Source: Channa striata | Taxonomy: Eukaryota > Chordata > Actinopteri > Anabantiformes > Channidae | Assembly (NCBI GenBank): GCA_033026295.1 | Contig: CM065172.1 | Coordinates: forward strand, 15,681,165-15,745,164 | Length of the DNA stretch: 64,000 nt | Direction of reading: 5' to 3' | Shown: one piece after another, positions 51,750 to 64,000 of the stretch | Position numbering within the stretch: the stretch's first letter is position 1 | How the letters are laid out: each line of letters starts with the position of its first letter | Notes under the pieces: generated by a model | What the model saw: only the letters and a program-made list of their open reading frames with translations | Database searches by the model: none | Told to the model about the DNA's origin: nothing | Made by a program: the position numbers and the translations under genes

Positions 51750-51980
51750 CGCTCAGGTGCGAGGTCCGCTTCTGTGGACAGCTGCAAATCCCAGTCGGAC
51801 GGAGAGAGAAAGGCTTCAGCAGACCTGCAGGACTTTTTCACTGCTAAGACTGAATGTGTCTAGCTGAAGAAGTTGCCTCCTCATATAGTAAGCAGAGGGA
51901 AACGGCAGTGGGTGGGTGGGCAGATCTCCGCCCAAAGACACACCCCCGCGCGCCAGCCCCATTCACCACAGGTGCCCACT
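51750..51980 (-). promoter_or_regulatory. snai1: snai1 promoter/5' UTR with E-boxes
   Basis: Upstream of the start codon on the minus strand there is a TATA-like 'tatatga' (51881-51888, read as 'ctatatga'), about 180 bp before the ATG. Snail-type E-boxes (CAGGTG, + strand) occur at 51754-51759, in the predicted 5' UTR, and at 51969-51974, about 115 bp upstream of the inferred transcription start. Vertebrate SNAI1 is known to bind an E-box in its own promoter, so autorepression is plausible here. Confidence 0.45.
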
Positions 51981-52442
51981 GCGCCAAAAGCCAGCTGGAG
52001 CGCGCAAACCTGATGGACGTTCCAGGCTCTAACGGGTCGCTCTTCAGCCACAGACAGACAGACAGACTTTCATTGTCATTAAAAGTCAGGAGATAAATGC
52101 GCCCTCGCACGGGAGCAACTGAAACGTGTAAAATGCGCACACGCAGAGTTTTCATTGTAAAATGAATCAGAGCAATAAATGCAGATTATTAAGAAGGAGA
52201 GATGGGGATGACAAACTGAGCTCGAGCGTCCTCTGTCGGCTCACACAGTGGGAAAAGTAGGAGAGTCAAATAATATGTTTGTGTGAAAAACCAGCGTTTT
52301 CATCACCATCAAAGAGTGTAAAAGTCTGAGGTATGATTGGTGACACTGATTCAATTTGACATCTGATCATTTTAAAGAACTTTGAACAGATTTTGCTTTA
52401 GTCGAATTGTCCCACTGATTGTGCAGTTTAGAGCATTTCACC

Positions 52443-52655
52443 ATGAAAAAAAACGTGACATTTTATGAGGCATCTGCTCTTTTTCTGTGGCTTTTACGCA
52501 CCGCCGGTGAATGGGAGACACTTGAGTTCTCTGAGCTCCCCTCGGTACAAAACAGCCAGTCCATCTTGACCGCGTCTCGCCTTGTGTCCCTGCGGGAGAT
52601 CCAGGAGATAATGTTCCAGACTCGCTCACAGCCAAAGGATCCAGCTCACATGTGA
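52443..52655 (+). CDS. Candidate small ORF, 70 aa, unrecognised
   Basis: Opens at 52443 (caccATG context, after an in-frame ATG at 52419) and stops at 52653-52655. The N terminus has a short hydrophobic run (ASALFLWLLRTAG) that could act as a signal segment. The C-terminal half (ASRLVSLREIQEIMF) looks helical. It lies head-to-head with snai1. No homologue is recognised and chance is a real possibility. Confidence 0.2.
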   Translation: MKKNVTFYEASALFLWLLRTAGEWETLEFSELPSVQNSQSILTASRLVSLREIQEIMFQTRSQPKDPAHM

Positions 52656-53779
52656 AGCCGGGCAGGGTCCTGCTGAACGTCCGGGGCCTTCAGGTGGCAT
52701 GTAACGCCACGAAGAGCTGATAAAATGCTGCAAGAGGAAATCCGCTTCCCACATGTTATATCCCTTTGTTTTAACGGTGGTTTCCAAAGAGGATGAGGAA
52801 ATGTACAAATATCGACAACAAAATAATGAGAAATCAGAACAACAAACAGAAAATCATCATTGAATAATTTGATGCATATTGTTGTAAATGTGATTAGGTG
52901 CTATAAACGAAACAAAAGTTCTATATGTGTGAACAAGTGCAGTCACACCTCCTGAGCCGGACGATCAGGTGCCGGCCATCACAGAGGAATGTGACTGTCC
53001 TCTGTGTCGTGTTTAGAGATGCAAAGCAAGTCAACAGCCCCTGATCTGTGGCGGTGGGTGATGAGCCACATAAACCTGTCCTCAAGGCGCCATTGTCTCG
53101 GCATGCCCAAAAGTTCACATGTTGTTAGCACTTGTTGACACCGATGCCACGTAGACTGGGGGGGTCACAAGGGCAGGACAGCAGTAAAAACAAAAGGCAC
53201 ATAGTAAAAACACACGGGAAGGTGTCGTGGAGAACGAGTTACACAAAGGGTGTGTAGGAGCTGATTTTTTTTTGTGCATTTCTTTTTCTCATGAAAAGAA
53301 ATAATGCCAAAGTGAACATCCACCTGACATGACACACAAGTGTAGGAGGATGTAAGAGCAAACAGCTGATGAAACAGTTTGGCTGTGTGAGGAGAGCAGT
53401 TTGTCTGAGGGGCTGACTGGACAAACTGTCCCCCCTGTTCACAGGGGACCTGAAGACATGACACATTTTGTTCTCTCCTGTTCAGCCTCAGGCTTGGAGA
53501 GGCCGGGGATCCCACAAAGACTCAGCACTGTGTGCTTACGCCTCTTCTCACTCAAAATGATGTGGAAGACAAATCTTAATTAGGTCTTATCACCAGAGTT
53601 AGAAAAATATATTACAAGCAGGTGGAAGTCAGGCAAGGCAAACAGTTCTTTTACATTAATGTTGTTTGTTTTTTGTGCTTATTTTGCAAATTACAACACA
53701 AAGATGGACAAGTAGATAACTCTTCTACAACCCTGAACTATGGATATTAAAGTAGTAATTTACTGGAATAATTTACTTA

Positions 53780-53853
53780 CCTTTTAGGTTATATGTCAGA
53801 AACTAAAGCTGTTTCTGACATATAACCTTTTAGGTTATATGTCAGAAACTAAA
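53780..53853. repeat. Direct repeat with an inverted copy between (A-A'-A)
   Basis: An 18-bp word (aggttatatgtcagaaac) occurs at 53786-53803, inverted at 53811-53828, and again at 53832-53849. The direct copies extend to 28 bp (53780-53807 and 53826-53853). Confidence 0.9.
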
Positions 53854-54896
53854 ACAGATAGTAGCAAATAAGTCAAACACTTAAAAAATAAAACTTAAAA
53901 TTATACAATATATATTTATATATATGGAGTATAAAGTATAAAATATTGTAAAAATATATTATAATTATTTGGAAATTGAAAAGTGCAGATTTAATTATTT
54001 TTCCTTATTAGTTTAAATTGAAATTCATCTAATCTTTGTTGAATCAGCCAAATTATTCTATGAAAACAAATTTTAAATTCTCTATCCCTATGATTGCTGG
54101 AGGAAGAAATCATCAAAATCTGAAGAAACACAGTGAGCTCTGTCTGCTGAACAATCAGTGTCAATGGAATTAGCCATAACCAATCAAACGTTTGATAAGC
54201 TTTACTCTTTGTGGTTTAAATTTACATTTCATTGCATGACTATATGTATATAATTTGTGCACTGAGAATTGGCAGTCCTATTGTAGACTACTGTCCTTTC
54301 ATGCATTTTATCAGATGCCAGCTCTCTATCATCTTTATGTACAAATGGTTTAAATTTAGTGGCAACCACACTGCAAGTGCAGCTTAAAGCCACGCTTTAC
54401 ATTTTAAAACTGCTGACGACCCTCCGACAATCAGGAGTATTGTTCCCATTCACTGCGCTCAGACAACAGGTGACGGCCACATTTACATCTGATGTTTATG
54501 CGGGTTGTCTTTTTCAGACCGGCTCCTGGCCGGCTACTGAAGAACGACACTCTTTAATCAAGTTCAGTCAATTTCCTTTGTAAGTGATGAACCAGGATCT
54601 TCCAAGGTGGCTCCTTTTAAATCTGAAAGAAAAGTCATGAATGGAATTGGTGGCCTTCATCAAGGCTGTAATGCTCTGTGATATCTTCAACCAAAGTATC
54701 TTAAGCATGTTTGTAGACTCAGTGGCACATTAATCAAGGTATAGATTGTCCAGCTGGATGTGTTAACTGTGTCATGACATGTGATTTTACTATCAACTCA
54801 CCCCTCAGATGATAACTTGCCAGACTATTTCTAACATGCATGAATTACATCATACTACTTCATTAGTGCATGCTTGTTTGTTTATACATGTAGACT

Positions 54897-54897
<1 letters not shown>

Positions 54898-54959
<62 letters not shown>
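54898..54959. repeat. (TG)n microsatellite
   Basis: About 31 uninterrupted TG units. Confidence 0.95.
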
Positions 54960-54960
<1 letters not shown>

Positions 54961-56602
54961 GAATGTTGCCCTGCAGTTCAGAGGTCCACAAACCCAGCAG
55001 GAGTAAGATAAGATTACCTCAGAGGAATGCCGAGTATGAACCACACTCCCACACATGTACTCTGTTGTCCATACATGCTCTCTGTCTGAGTGACTGCATT
55101 AGACACAAACACACACGGTATGTTGTCCCTGCTCACTGCATCACCAACAGCTGATTTAATATGGTACAATAAAATATTCAGACCACTGGATGAAGTAATT
55201 CAATCACTAATATTAATAACAACAAAATATTTTTATTGTTAATTGCAGACCAAAAAAAGGGTTAAAAATGCATTTATGGTTAGACTAAGATGAGAATGCA
55301 ATGTTGATGTTAATGCTTACATGAATGTAGAAGTGAGAACCCTTCCCCAGGTCAACAATCCATCTCTCCCGATGCAAAATATTCATGAGTGCCCAACTTA
55401 GCTTTTGTGCTTGTGCTCTGTCTCTTTGGATAAAATAATATAATGTAAATGTGAGTTCTCAGTGTAATTCTCAATTAGTGACATATGTCTTAATAATATT
55501 TATAAAAAACATGAGCCAGCTAACAGAAGTCTGAACAAGTTTAATCATGTGTTCCCAAAGTGCAGCTCAGTCAGTATGATTTAATCTTTACATCATAAAT
55601 CAGGGCAGTATATGCACATTATTCAGACAGAGTAACAAAAAGGAACGGCCCAGATGAAATGAGCCTGTGCTTTTTCTATCATCAACACATAATTACAAAG
55701 CCATGTGTATATTTGGTCAGAGATATACTGTTGCATGACGGCCTGAGCAAACATTTGACAGAGTCACAGAGGAGCCAGCACTTCAATTTGTCTGACTGGT
55801 GGAAACATTCTCCATTCTTAAACAAGGAAAGCTGATGTTTGGCCAGAGTATCACAGTATCACAAATTGGCATGCAGGGTGTTTTTGTTATATGAATCCAT
55901 TATAAAGTGCTTTATGTATTTCTTAGCTTCTGCCCTCAGTGAAGTGATGCACAAAATCTTTTACATATGTTAAAAGAAATGGAATTTGACCAGATGTGTG
56001 TCTCTGCTCAAACCTTATCTGGACAGCAGACAGACACCTCTGTCCAATCACAGGCAGTCTTTGATGTAATATATGGCACCATTAAAAGTCAGTTGTTTAC
56101 TCATTTTTGAGCCAATAAACATCACACTCTTACAAATTCATATATGTAATTATAGAACTTGTTGGTAGCTTGAGTTTACATGTTAAAGTGTCTGACATTT
56201 ATGTGTATTTTCAATTGCTTTGTGCATGTGTTATGTTGAATAGCCAGTCGTTTTCACATTAACATATTATTAAGATCATAAAGGAAACAGTAATGAATTG
56301 TCCATAAAGAAAAACAAAAGCCATTGTAGGGAAAGGGCAAATAATATTTAAAACAATCACTGCTGATCTTGAGTAATTGTGGATGCATTAATGGTTTCTT
56401 ATATTACCTGCAAAGTACGATATTATTTGACTTCATTAAACACTTTGGGTCAAGCAGAGAGAAATTATGAAGCAGCGCCACCCGCTGATCACGTGGTGAA
56501 CTGTTCCTCTGAAGGACAGTTTTCCGGTGGGCCACAGGGGGCGGTCAAACACCAATAATGAATCAAATGTGTCATCCTGGCGTCACTACACAGGGAGGTA
56601 CA

Positions 56603-56605
<3 letters not shown>

Positions 56606-56645
<40 letters not shown>

Positions 56646-56649
56646 ACAG
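56606..56649. repeat. (CA)n microsatellite
   Basis: CA tract with one 'aaa' interruption. Confidence 0.95.
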
Positions 56650-58004
56650 ATGAATTAATAGGGCTGGACACAAACTTTAGCTCTAAGTAGCAGCCACAAA
56701 TTTTTGGACTTTGCAGTTCTGTCTGCCTCTGTTTGAGTCAGTGCAGGCCTGAATTTGGTTTTGTTTAAATATGATTTCTTCTTCACCCCATCTGGCCAAC
56801 CATCTTCATCACTGAATGTGGATTATTTATGTTACTAAATTGGATAACTGGGAAATGTTTTTCACAATCTTTGAACTCACATGCTCTAATGTGGTAGTAG
56901 TACAGTGGGATTTTAGACCATCAGACAAGAGTGAAGCTCCTTCTCATTCTCCGCGTTCACTTTGACACCTCAGGAATGGATATTTATGCAAAGCTGGTTT
57001 TCTGACATGTAATATGTGGGTTAAGAAGCCACAGGCCCCTGAATACTTCATGTGAGAGTTTGGCCCTCAGAGTGGTCCTGTTTCTTTGGCAGATAATTTG
57101 TCCTGTTGGATAAATGGCCTTGACTGACTGTCTAAAAGCAGATGACATTAATCAGTGTCAGCCTTGTTTTTGTTCTCTTTATAATATCCCATCTAACCTG
57201 ATTCTAGAAGGATTGCCCTAAGCATTCCTGTGAGTGTTTAAACACATTCACCCAGAGAAACCGAAAATAAAGGCCTAGTTTACAAAATCTAAAACTAATA
57301 TTTTAAAAACATGTACCTATTGGTCTACAATGTAAGCACTATTATTGTCAATATTTACAAGGGTTGGGAATACTTCTGAAGCATTTGATGCTTGAGCAAT
57401 AAACACTGTAAATAATGAGGAATGATGTCAGTGAGGGGCAGAAGATAAACAAACATCACAAATAAACGGAAATACTAAATTGAATGTGTAAATTATTCCT
57501 GTTGTTTAGAAATACATTTTGCATGTCTCTTGTTGAGAAGTAATACTGAGTAAGGGAAAGTGAAAAAGGGAAAGTGTAGTAGCTTATTAATTTTAGTTTC
57601 AGGTTCCTCTTCAGTGTCATTTTTATGTTAATGGTAACGTGTTTCAATTAGATCTGTAATGATTCTGAAACTATGTTACATGTTATCAGACATTGATGTC
57701 AGCATTTTTTTGTTGTTGTTTTACAGTGATCTTCTCTGGAGCTTTCAAAAACTATTTAATGCTTTATATTACATATACTTAATAAAATTATTTATTTTTT
57801 AATTCACTCCTTCAAAACAAAAACAAACAAAAAACAAATGTATGAACAAGATATGAGCTAAAGGGAGTCTCAAAAGTCCGGATTTGAACCTAATTGTGGA
57901 TCTAGAGAATTTTGTATCGTAAGAAATCCAAATGTTTGCATAGCTGCAAAAATTTCAACAATCTCTAAGAATCTGAGAATCACTGCTGCTAGTTTAAGTT
58001 GTAA

Positions 58005-58113
58005 GCTGTGGCTCAGGTGGTAAGAGATTCGATCCCAGTGTCCTTGGGCAAGACACCGAACGCCTAGTAGAGCACCCTGCATGGAACCCATGGAGTGTGT
58101 GTGTGTGTGTGTA
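58005..58113 (+). mobile_element. tRNA-derived SINE fragment
   Basis: 'gctgtggctcaggtggtaag' resembles a Pol III A box and 'gattcgatccc' a B box. They are closer together than in a tRNA, so the head is internally deleted. 'gtgtccttgggcaagacacc' is the typical body of a widespread fish SINE. The fragment ends in a short TG tract. Confidence 0.65.
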
Positions 58114-58342
58114 CTAAATTACTCTGAAACTCGTGTCTGCTAAATGTCAAGCTACCTCAGATTGTTTTGCCTAAACATTTCTGCTCTAAAGTGAAACTGA
58201 AAGGATGTGTAGCTGTATACAGTCGAGAAAAAGAACCCCCGGCGTTGGATTTCTTAGTCAATTTTCAATAAAAGTGGAAACAGGTTAGAGGTCTCTCCGC
58301 CGAGAAACCTATATCACCCAATAAAATGGAGAGCAAAACAAG

Positions 58343-58414
58343 TGGAGATGCCGGGGATTGAACCCGGGGCCTCATACATGCAAAGCATGCGCTCTACCAC
58401 TGAGCTACATCCCC
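58343..58414 (-). tRNA. tRNA-Ala(TGC): tRNA-Ala (anticodon TGC)
   Basis: Reading the minus strand from 58414, a 72-nt cloverleaf forms. The acceptor is GGGGATG/CATCTCC with one G-T pair. The D arm is GCTC/GAGC, the anticodon stem CATGC/GTATG has the loop TTTGCAT (anticodon TGC), and the T arm is CCGGG/CCCGG with loop TTCAATC. The discriminator is A, and CCA is not encoded, as in nuclear genes. The A box (TAGCTCAGTGG) and B box (GGTTCAATCCC) are good. A T-rich terminator is not obvious just downstream. Confidence 0.93.
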
Positions 58415-61400
58415 TTGTGAAAAACTCGTCGCGTTATGTCTATATGACGGTGTCTGTATGACATCTGCGTGCGGTTCAAAGAAGATAAGATATTTTTAGG
58501 TGTTTTAGTGAGGGCAGCTTATGTAATTTCAGCCCACAGCGTTCACCTCTGAACCCTTCGGGCCTCTCCGTGGATGGAGACTTAAATAGGCCGGAGACAG
58601 TTTTGAGCCCGTCAGGACACCGCGGTGTGTTTGTGGCGCTGGTTTGCAAACAGCGGAGCCTTGTTGACGTCAGGAGGGATGAATGGAACAGAAACGGCTG
58701 CATGTGCGGCCGAGCTTTCTTACATTCAATCCTTGCTCTGTCCTATTTTTAGCCAGCAGGTCGTGTTTTGATTTTTCACATCTGAACAATGTGGGCTTCT
58801 CTTCTTCCCACGCCATCTTTAAGGAAATAACAAAGTGATGGTGGGGATGAAGAGAATCCCAAAGACAGAGTCTTCTGTGTGCCGTCTGTGACATAGTTAA
58901 GGATCTGAGATGTAGGGCTTTCTCATCACTCCTTAATCCTCTGGGGAATTTAAAAGTTTCATAATATCCTCCAGGGGAGCGTGAATGGGGGGCTGTCGTC
59001 CCCCTCTGGAGAGCACAGCCTGTCCTCACCCAAGCTGTGTTTATCAGCACACCCTGCCAAGGACACCACTTCCAGGCCCTGTTTGCTTTAGCCTTGTAGG
59101 GACAGTCCTGCGGGTTGCACGCTTGACAGCTAGGCTAATGAAGGGAGAAGGAAGGAAACAAAGAAGAGACAACATGTGAGAGACACATTTCCACAGTGTC
59201 ACATGCTTAGATACATTTGCTTTAGAAACTTTTGACACCCCTTCAGTTTTTGCCCGTGTTACTGCTTTGTAAATATAGTACATGTATGGATTATGGATAA
59301 AGTTACAGTGGATGTGCCATGCATTGAGGTGGCCCCATTACCATGCATGGGGCATTTTTTGGAAAATGGTGTGCACCCACATAAAGCCAATAAGACAAAG
59401 TGCCACATCTGCAGTTTCTTGGACACCCGGTTCACAGATGTCATTGCTGAATGAGAGAGTAGCAATGAGAGACAATGAACTGTGTGGGACAGTGTCATCA
59501 GACAACAATTTGCTTCCACCCACACCGATTTCCTACTACCATATTCTCCATTCTCATATCCAGTGGCTTTTTTTTCTGTGTGTAGGTGGAAAGAATATAA
59601 TTGTACACTGTAAAACCAAATGTCATCAGGAAGTTTGATGCCATTATTCTGCTTGGTGGTAGAAGTAGGCACCGGATGGATATTGCAGATGATTGTAGTC
59701 CCAGACTGAATATCAGGTGAGAGGTGGATGAATATGTAGTCAAAATTTCCATTTCCGTTAAGAAACACTGTAAATGCAGAAGCCTGCAGAGGGCTATCCA
59801 ATGAGGAGGCAGGGATACAGGGATTAAAATCAGCTGTGTGAATTTGGATCGGGGACAGCAAGCCACAATGTTATGTCTGTGCTGAGTAAGGAATAGCAGG
59901 CAAGTCAGCTGTGTGTTAGGAGGATAGTTATCTAAGGACTGAAGAGTGCAGCATGTACAGGCAGGCTGCAACATGAGACACAGACAGAAAATCTTTATCT
60001 AAGGCCACTGACATCCAGAGGTTACAGTGGACAAGTACCTAATAAAAATAGTACAGGCAAAAATAATTTTCAACAAGTATGTTTCTAACTGGCATGTCTC
60101 AAATTAGCAGTTGTTTTCATATTTTTTTACATCACTACTGGGATTCAGTGTAAGACGTCTCTTGTTGTAAAAACTCTAAAACCAGAACACCCTAATAAGT
60201 TGTTTTCTTGGTTTACCACGAGACTGGGACTGGGGAGACAAGCTCTGAAATCCATGTTGTGTATGTGGTTGTGTGTCTGTGTGACAAACACTAATTTCTG
60301 CAATTACCTCCCTCCACATCAAAAAGACATAATGGGCAATTTTCATGCTTCTGAGCATGTGTACAGGACATATGTTCAGGCTAGATACTGATAGAAAGTA
60401 AAAAAGAAATATTTATCTATTTTAGTTCTGTGCTTTCTAAGATTTTCAAATTTGTGAGGTTCATACATATATATAGTTATAGTTAAATTCAAAGGTAAGA
60501 AACAACACAATTTTTTAACTGTATCCAGGTGGCCTATTAGCAAATGAACAGATTCCAGAGTACTATCAACCTTCTCATCTAACTCTCTGCAAAAAAGCAT
60601 AAAGTGTGTTTGAAAATGATCAAACACGTCTTTAAATAGTCAGCCTAGTGCTTGTAACGTATACACATCTGAAACCTGGCCAGCCCGAACACGTCACATG
60701 CAGGTCATATACACTGCGGCTTCCACTGTACGGCTGTGGTAACACAGAGAGCAGGTCTGACCTACTATCGTCTGCGGCTGCTGTCTTATCATCTGCCAGC
60801 AGCAAACTCTGTAGGGGCAGAAAAGCCTGAGAGAGGAGAGAGAGGCACCAAAAATATGTGAAACCACATGACAAGGTGGTCACTGAGTTCAAAAGAAAAT
60901 CATCTAAAAATGTATGATTTAAGACAGTTTTAAATATTCTATAACTAACTAATGTAACAAGGTAACTAATGTACCTTGCTGCATTTCTTTTGTTATATTT
61001 CAACAACTAAATTCTTTTCTCTGACATTAAACGAAGCCCAAAGAAGGGAAATAAGTGGGCCTACATTTATTATTTTATCGCTATGTTTTCAGTGTCTATT
61101 CCGGACAACAAAAACAAAAATGTCCGCAGAATGTTTACACATACTACAGAGGATGATCCAGTGAACACTGATTTTCAGTACTGTCTCCTACACACATGTT
61201 GTCCCATCAGGATCTGTTTTGGCCAAACTCAGGGAAGGAATGAGTTCCCACAAACAAGCCATACTACTGTCTGATTCAAGGGTCAAAACAGCAAGGCGGA
61301 TCTCTGAGTCAGTCTGTCCATTGCCAGACCTCAGTCTTTCACTGCAAACAAAGTGTGTTTGCATTGCGAAGTCTGATTGGTTGGAAGCCCTCTGCATTAA

Positions 61401-63519
61401 TGCACATGCTATGTCTAAAGGGCCAATCGGAGGAATTCTGTATACAAGAGCTGCATGTTACACTAATGAACCTGAACACTTGCAGAGGAGGGAGGGAACA
61501 ATCCAGTGTGACCTTTCACCTATTTCTTTAACCAGCTTGAAACACTGTGGGAATCCTGTGAAGCTGGGCCACTTCAGTGAAATCTTTGGTGTGGATCAAG
61601 AGAAAAAGAACAGAACCAAACAAACAACAAAAGAAGACAATGTAGAACAACAACTGCTTCTCTTTTGTATATTCCTTATATAAGTGTATATAAGGTGGTT
61701 GTGATGACATCTAAAGATAATTACAACGTAGATGTTGGTTGTTGTTACTGTGTATGATTACCATAGTTACTGACAAGGTAACGTAGGCCACAAGAAAAAA
61801 GGCGTAACAAGCTCTGACAAGCCTTTGACTTCTTCCCGAGTTTGAGAGCACAAACATCAGCACGAGCACAGTTGCACAAACTGTTCTTGCTAAATGTTGG
61901 TGTTCATCGTATTACTGGGGTTTGGATGTCATCATCACCGCAGGGTGAATGTGTGTGAATGCGTGTGCTTGTGTGAGCGCGTGTGTCTCCATGAGTTGCC
62001 TAGCACCTGGTAACCGTATAGGTCGAAACCTTATCATCCTGCCTTGAGGAAGCTCATACTCTGCTGGATTCTTGCATTTATCCCTCACTGACATATTGAT
62101 GTGACAAGGTCTGACAGAAAAAAATACTTTACTAAGAAATCTGTGTGAGACCCAGCCATGTGGATATAAACCAGTTTTAGATGTGGTTCATTTATTACAG
62201 TGTTACAACTCAAGCATCTACTCACACATCTTGGCCAAAATACTCACACACATTTAGCATGTTTCCTAAACCATAACATGACATAAAGTTTCCACTTAGT
62301 GTAAATTAGACTTTATTTACTATACACTATATTATCTACATTATATCTTCAACTATTTCTTAAACTGTAGGGATCCAATAAACTTTTTTTCTGTATGAAA
62401 ATATACACAGCATTGTACAGCATTTGTAAAATATGAAAAGTCCTTTGACAGAGGTTGTCCAGGAGATGCATTATCATCTCTTTGCATGAGTAGCAAAGTA
62501 CATTTCAAATTTTTAGATTTTAAAAATCAGGTGTCATGGCCACTTCTACAGTATGCCCTGCAAGCATGCACTTATATACAAGCTTTGTACACTTAAACAT
62601 GCCCACATCAGGTGTTATATAGATTAATTTAAAACAAAACACACACAGACAGAAACATGTATGTCATCACCACTTAACACAATCTGCAAAAAGAAAGGAC
62701 AGTGGCTACTCTTAAAGCATTGGGCCACAGACTGCAGTGTAAAAGTGACCACCAGGGGTTTTGAAACCTTCTAAAAAGCTCATTGGATAGTTAAATGGTG
62801 CATTCAGGGAAAGCACAACTGATTGGCTGAAAAATGTTGAGTGGCATGTGGAAGTTCTTGGTCAAAAGATGGGAGTTAGGAGGAAGGTAAGGGATCAATT
62901 TGCAAGAAAAATGTAAAGGATTTCCCTCATTTCCCTGGAAAAGCGAGGAGAATGTGGTTTGTGTACGTAATCATTTAAATACTCATGGTTGCCATCAGCT
63001 TTGGTTTGAAGGGCTAACCAGTTTCATAACCCTGTCATTAAAGGAAATTAGATTACCCCACCTCTTTCATGCTGGTCCATAAATAATAACAAAACATAAA
63101 TAAATATAAAGCTTAAAGGAAAATCCAGTTTAACAAAAACTAAAAGGCACAGAGTAATAAACTTAAAGGTGCACTGTCAGGGAAGCAAAGTCTCTGCAGG
63201 TGGTGATATAACAGGTTAGTGGCAACGCCTTCAGCTCTCTGCTCTTATTCCTGATTTCATTTGATAAGCACCAACGTGACATTTTTACTTTTCTGTCAAC
63301 AGATCTTCATCTTTCCGGGCTCTAGAAGGCTTTTATTAGGAACTCTGTGAGCACAGATTCTGGATCAATTTACCATCCCCCAGCCCGAAGTAAAACAGCA
63401 GCAAAGGTGAAAGTAAACGCTGATCCCCGATCAGTCTCCGAGTTATGTCACTCTTTCCATCTGGCTGCAGGTTGACAGCTCCCCTCGACCAGCCCCTCCC
63501 CCTGTTACCAAGAGGCCCG
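58415..63519. other. Interval without recognised genes
   Basis: Several open frames of 60-200 codons occur on both strands, but none shows a domain, a splice structure or coding-like composition. I see no RNA gene, long repeat or transposon here. Confidence 0.4.
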
Positions 63520-63913
63520 GCTTGTGCCTGTGTAAAAATATGATTGGATGGTTGGTTGATGTGGGCGGGGCGAAGGGCGTGCCCGAGTGTATTGTGATCT
63601 CACGATCAGCTGTTTTGTACGTTCTACATTCTGATCCGAGGATCAGCTGGAGGCAGCAATAAACAGAAGCAAAATCTGCAAGAAAAAAATAATAGAGGAG
63701 CGGAGAAGAAAGCTGCAGATGTTATGATCTGAAAACATCAGTGTAACATTTTACACGAAGCCCTTCTTCTAAGAAGAAAGCCTTTTATTTTTGTATAATG
63801 GTGCTTTGACTACCTCACTTAAAGGCTATCTAAAGCTATGCTTTAAAAATTGTTGTCGTTTCTACTGTGTGTGAGATCTCGTTTACAACTTGAATATTTC
63901 ACTGCAAAGGCAG
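63520..63913 (+). promoter_or_regulatory. Probable promoter and non-coding first exon of a gene beyond the right edge
   Basis: An inverted CCAAT (tgattgg, 63541-63547) and a GC box (gggcgggg, 63563-63570) are followed by 5' UTR-like sequence. A strong donor ends it ('aaggcag/gtaagc', exon end 63913). No coding start of note precedes the donor, so the first exon would be untranslated. The gene identity lies outside the window. Confidence 0.4.
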
Positions 63914-64000
63914 GTAAGCAGTTCTTCTTCTTCTTTCGATCGAACATTTGGTGTCTTTGTGTCAAACAGTGTGTCAAACTACATTCTTGCTGCTGCATTC

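Larger units (their letters stand above)
52656..58004. other. Interval without recognised genes
   Basis: Mostly AT-rich sequence with microsatellites at 54898-54959 and 56606-56649 and a small inverted/direct repeat complex at 53780-53853. Open frames are short and domainless, or cross TG tracts. Confidence 0.4.

Noticed and set aside
57884..57900. B-box-like 'ggatttgaacc' as another tRNA gene
   Set aside because: No cloverleaf can be formed around it.
59259..59861. 200-codon minus-strand frame
   Set aside because: No start context, no domain and no splice pattern. Overlapping frames on other strands have similar length.
61219..61683. 154-codon + strand frame
   Set aside because: No recognisable domain or conserved motif; composition is like the flanking non-coding DNA.
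1..64000. CRISPR array, operon or phage-type system
   Set aside because: The sequence is vertebrate nuclear DNA; short repeats are microsatellites or transposon pieces, not spaced arrays.

Overview
The window reads as nuclear DNA of a teleost fish. The evidence is intron-rich vertebrate genes with GT-AG splice sites, fish-type L2-like and Rex/CR1-like LINE remnants, a fish NLR gene with a FISNA-NACHT exon and 174-bp LRR exons, long (TG)n tracts, and a nuclear-type tRNA-Ala. Nothing prokaryotic is present. I could not run any search. Family names rest on recognised motifs and remembered family features.

Left part (1-26 kb, + strand): a tandem SAMHD1 array. A decayed copy lies at about 0.93-2.27 kb (exons 4 and 6 plus flanking intron, with a stop and a frameshift). 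An apparently intact SAMHD1-like gene follows at 2.7-9.0 kb. A canonical 16-exon samhd1 sits at 19.24-26.25 kb (predicted 620 aa). The SAMHD1-like gene is unusual. It has no SAM domain, and it stops in the exon matching samhd1 exon 15, so it also lacks the C-terminal TPxK CDK-type site. The exon matching samhd1 exon 13 is present in four tandem open copies plus a relic. Its HD metal ligands are kept, but several substrate-site and allosteric-site positions differ. The spacer at 9.0-19.2 kb is filled with transposon remnants: an L2-like LINE with a nested insertion, a PIF1/Helitron-like helicase fragment, a Gag-like LTR-element fragment and a TIR element.

Middle (29.0-36.4 kb, - strand): a fish NLR (NLRC3/NLRP-like) remnant with an N-terminal exon, a FISNA-NACHT exon carrying about six frameshifts, and six LRR exons of which five are open. 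A truncated LINE lies in its first intron. From 36.4 to 49.5 kb I see no gene, only microsatellites, a LINE tail and GC-richer complex sequence.

Right part: snai1 (Snail-family zinc-finger repressor, 3 exons, - strand, 50.26-51.70 kb) with a SNAG start. Its first zinc finger appears only in a shifted frame, bounded by a -1/+1 pair. The 52-64 kb interval holds a SINE fragment, one tRNA-Ala(TGC) gene and, at the right edge, a likely promoter and non-coding first exon of a gene that continues outside the window.

Functionally, the left half is an innate-immunity neighbourhood (dNTP-hydrolase restriction factor family plus an NLR relic). The right half is the sparsely gened surroundings of a developmental transcription factor.
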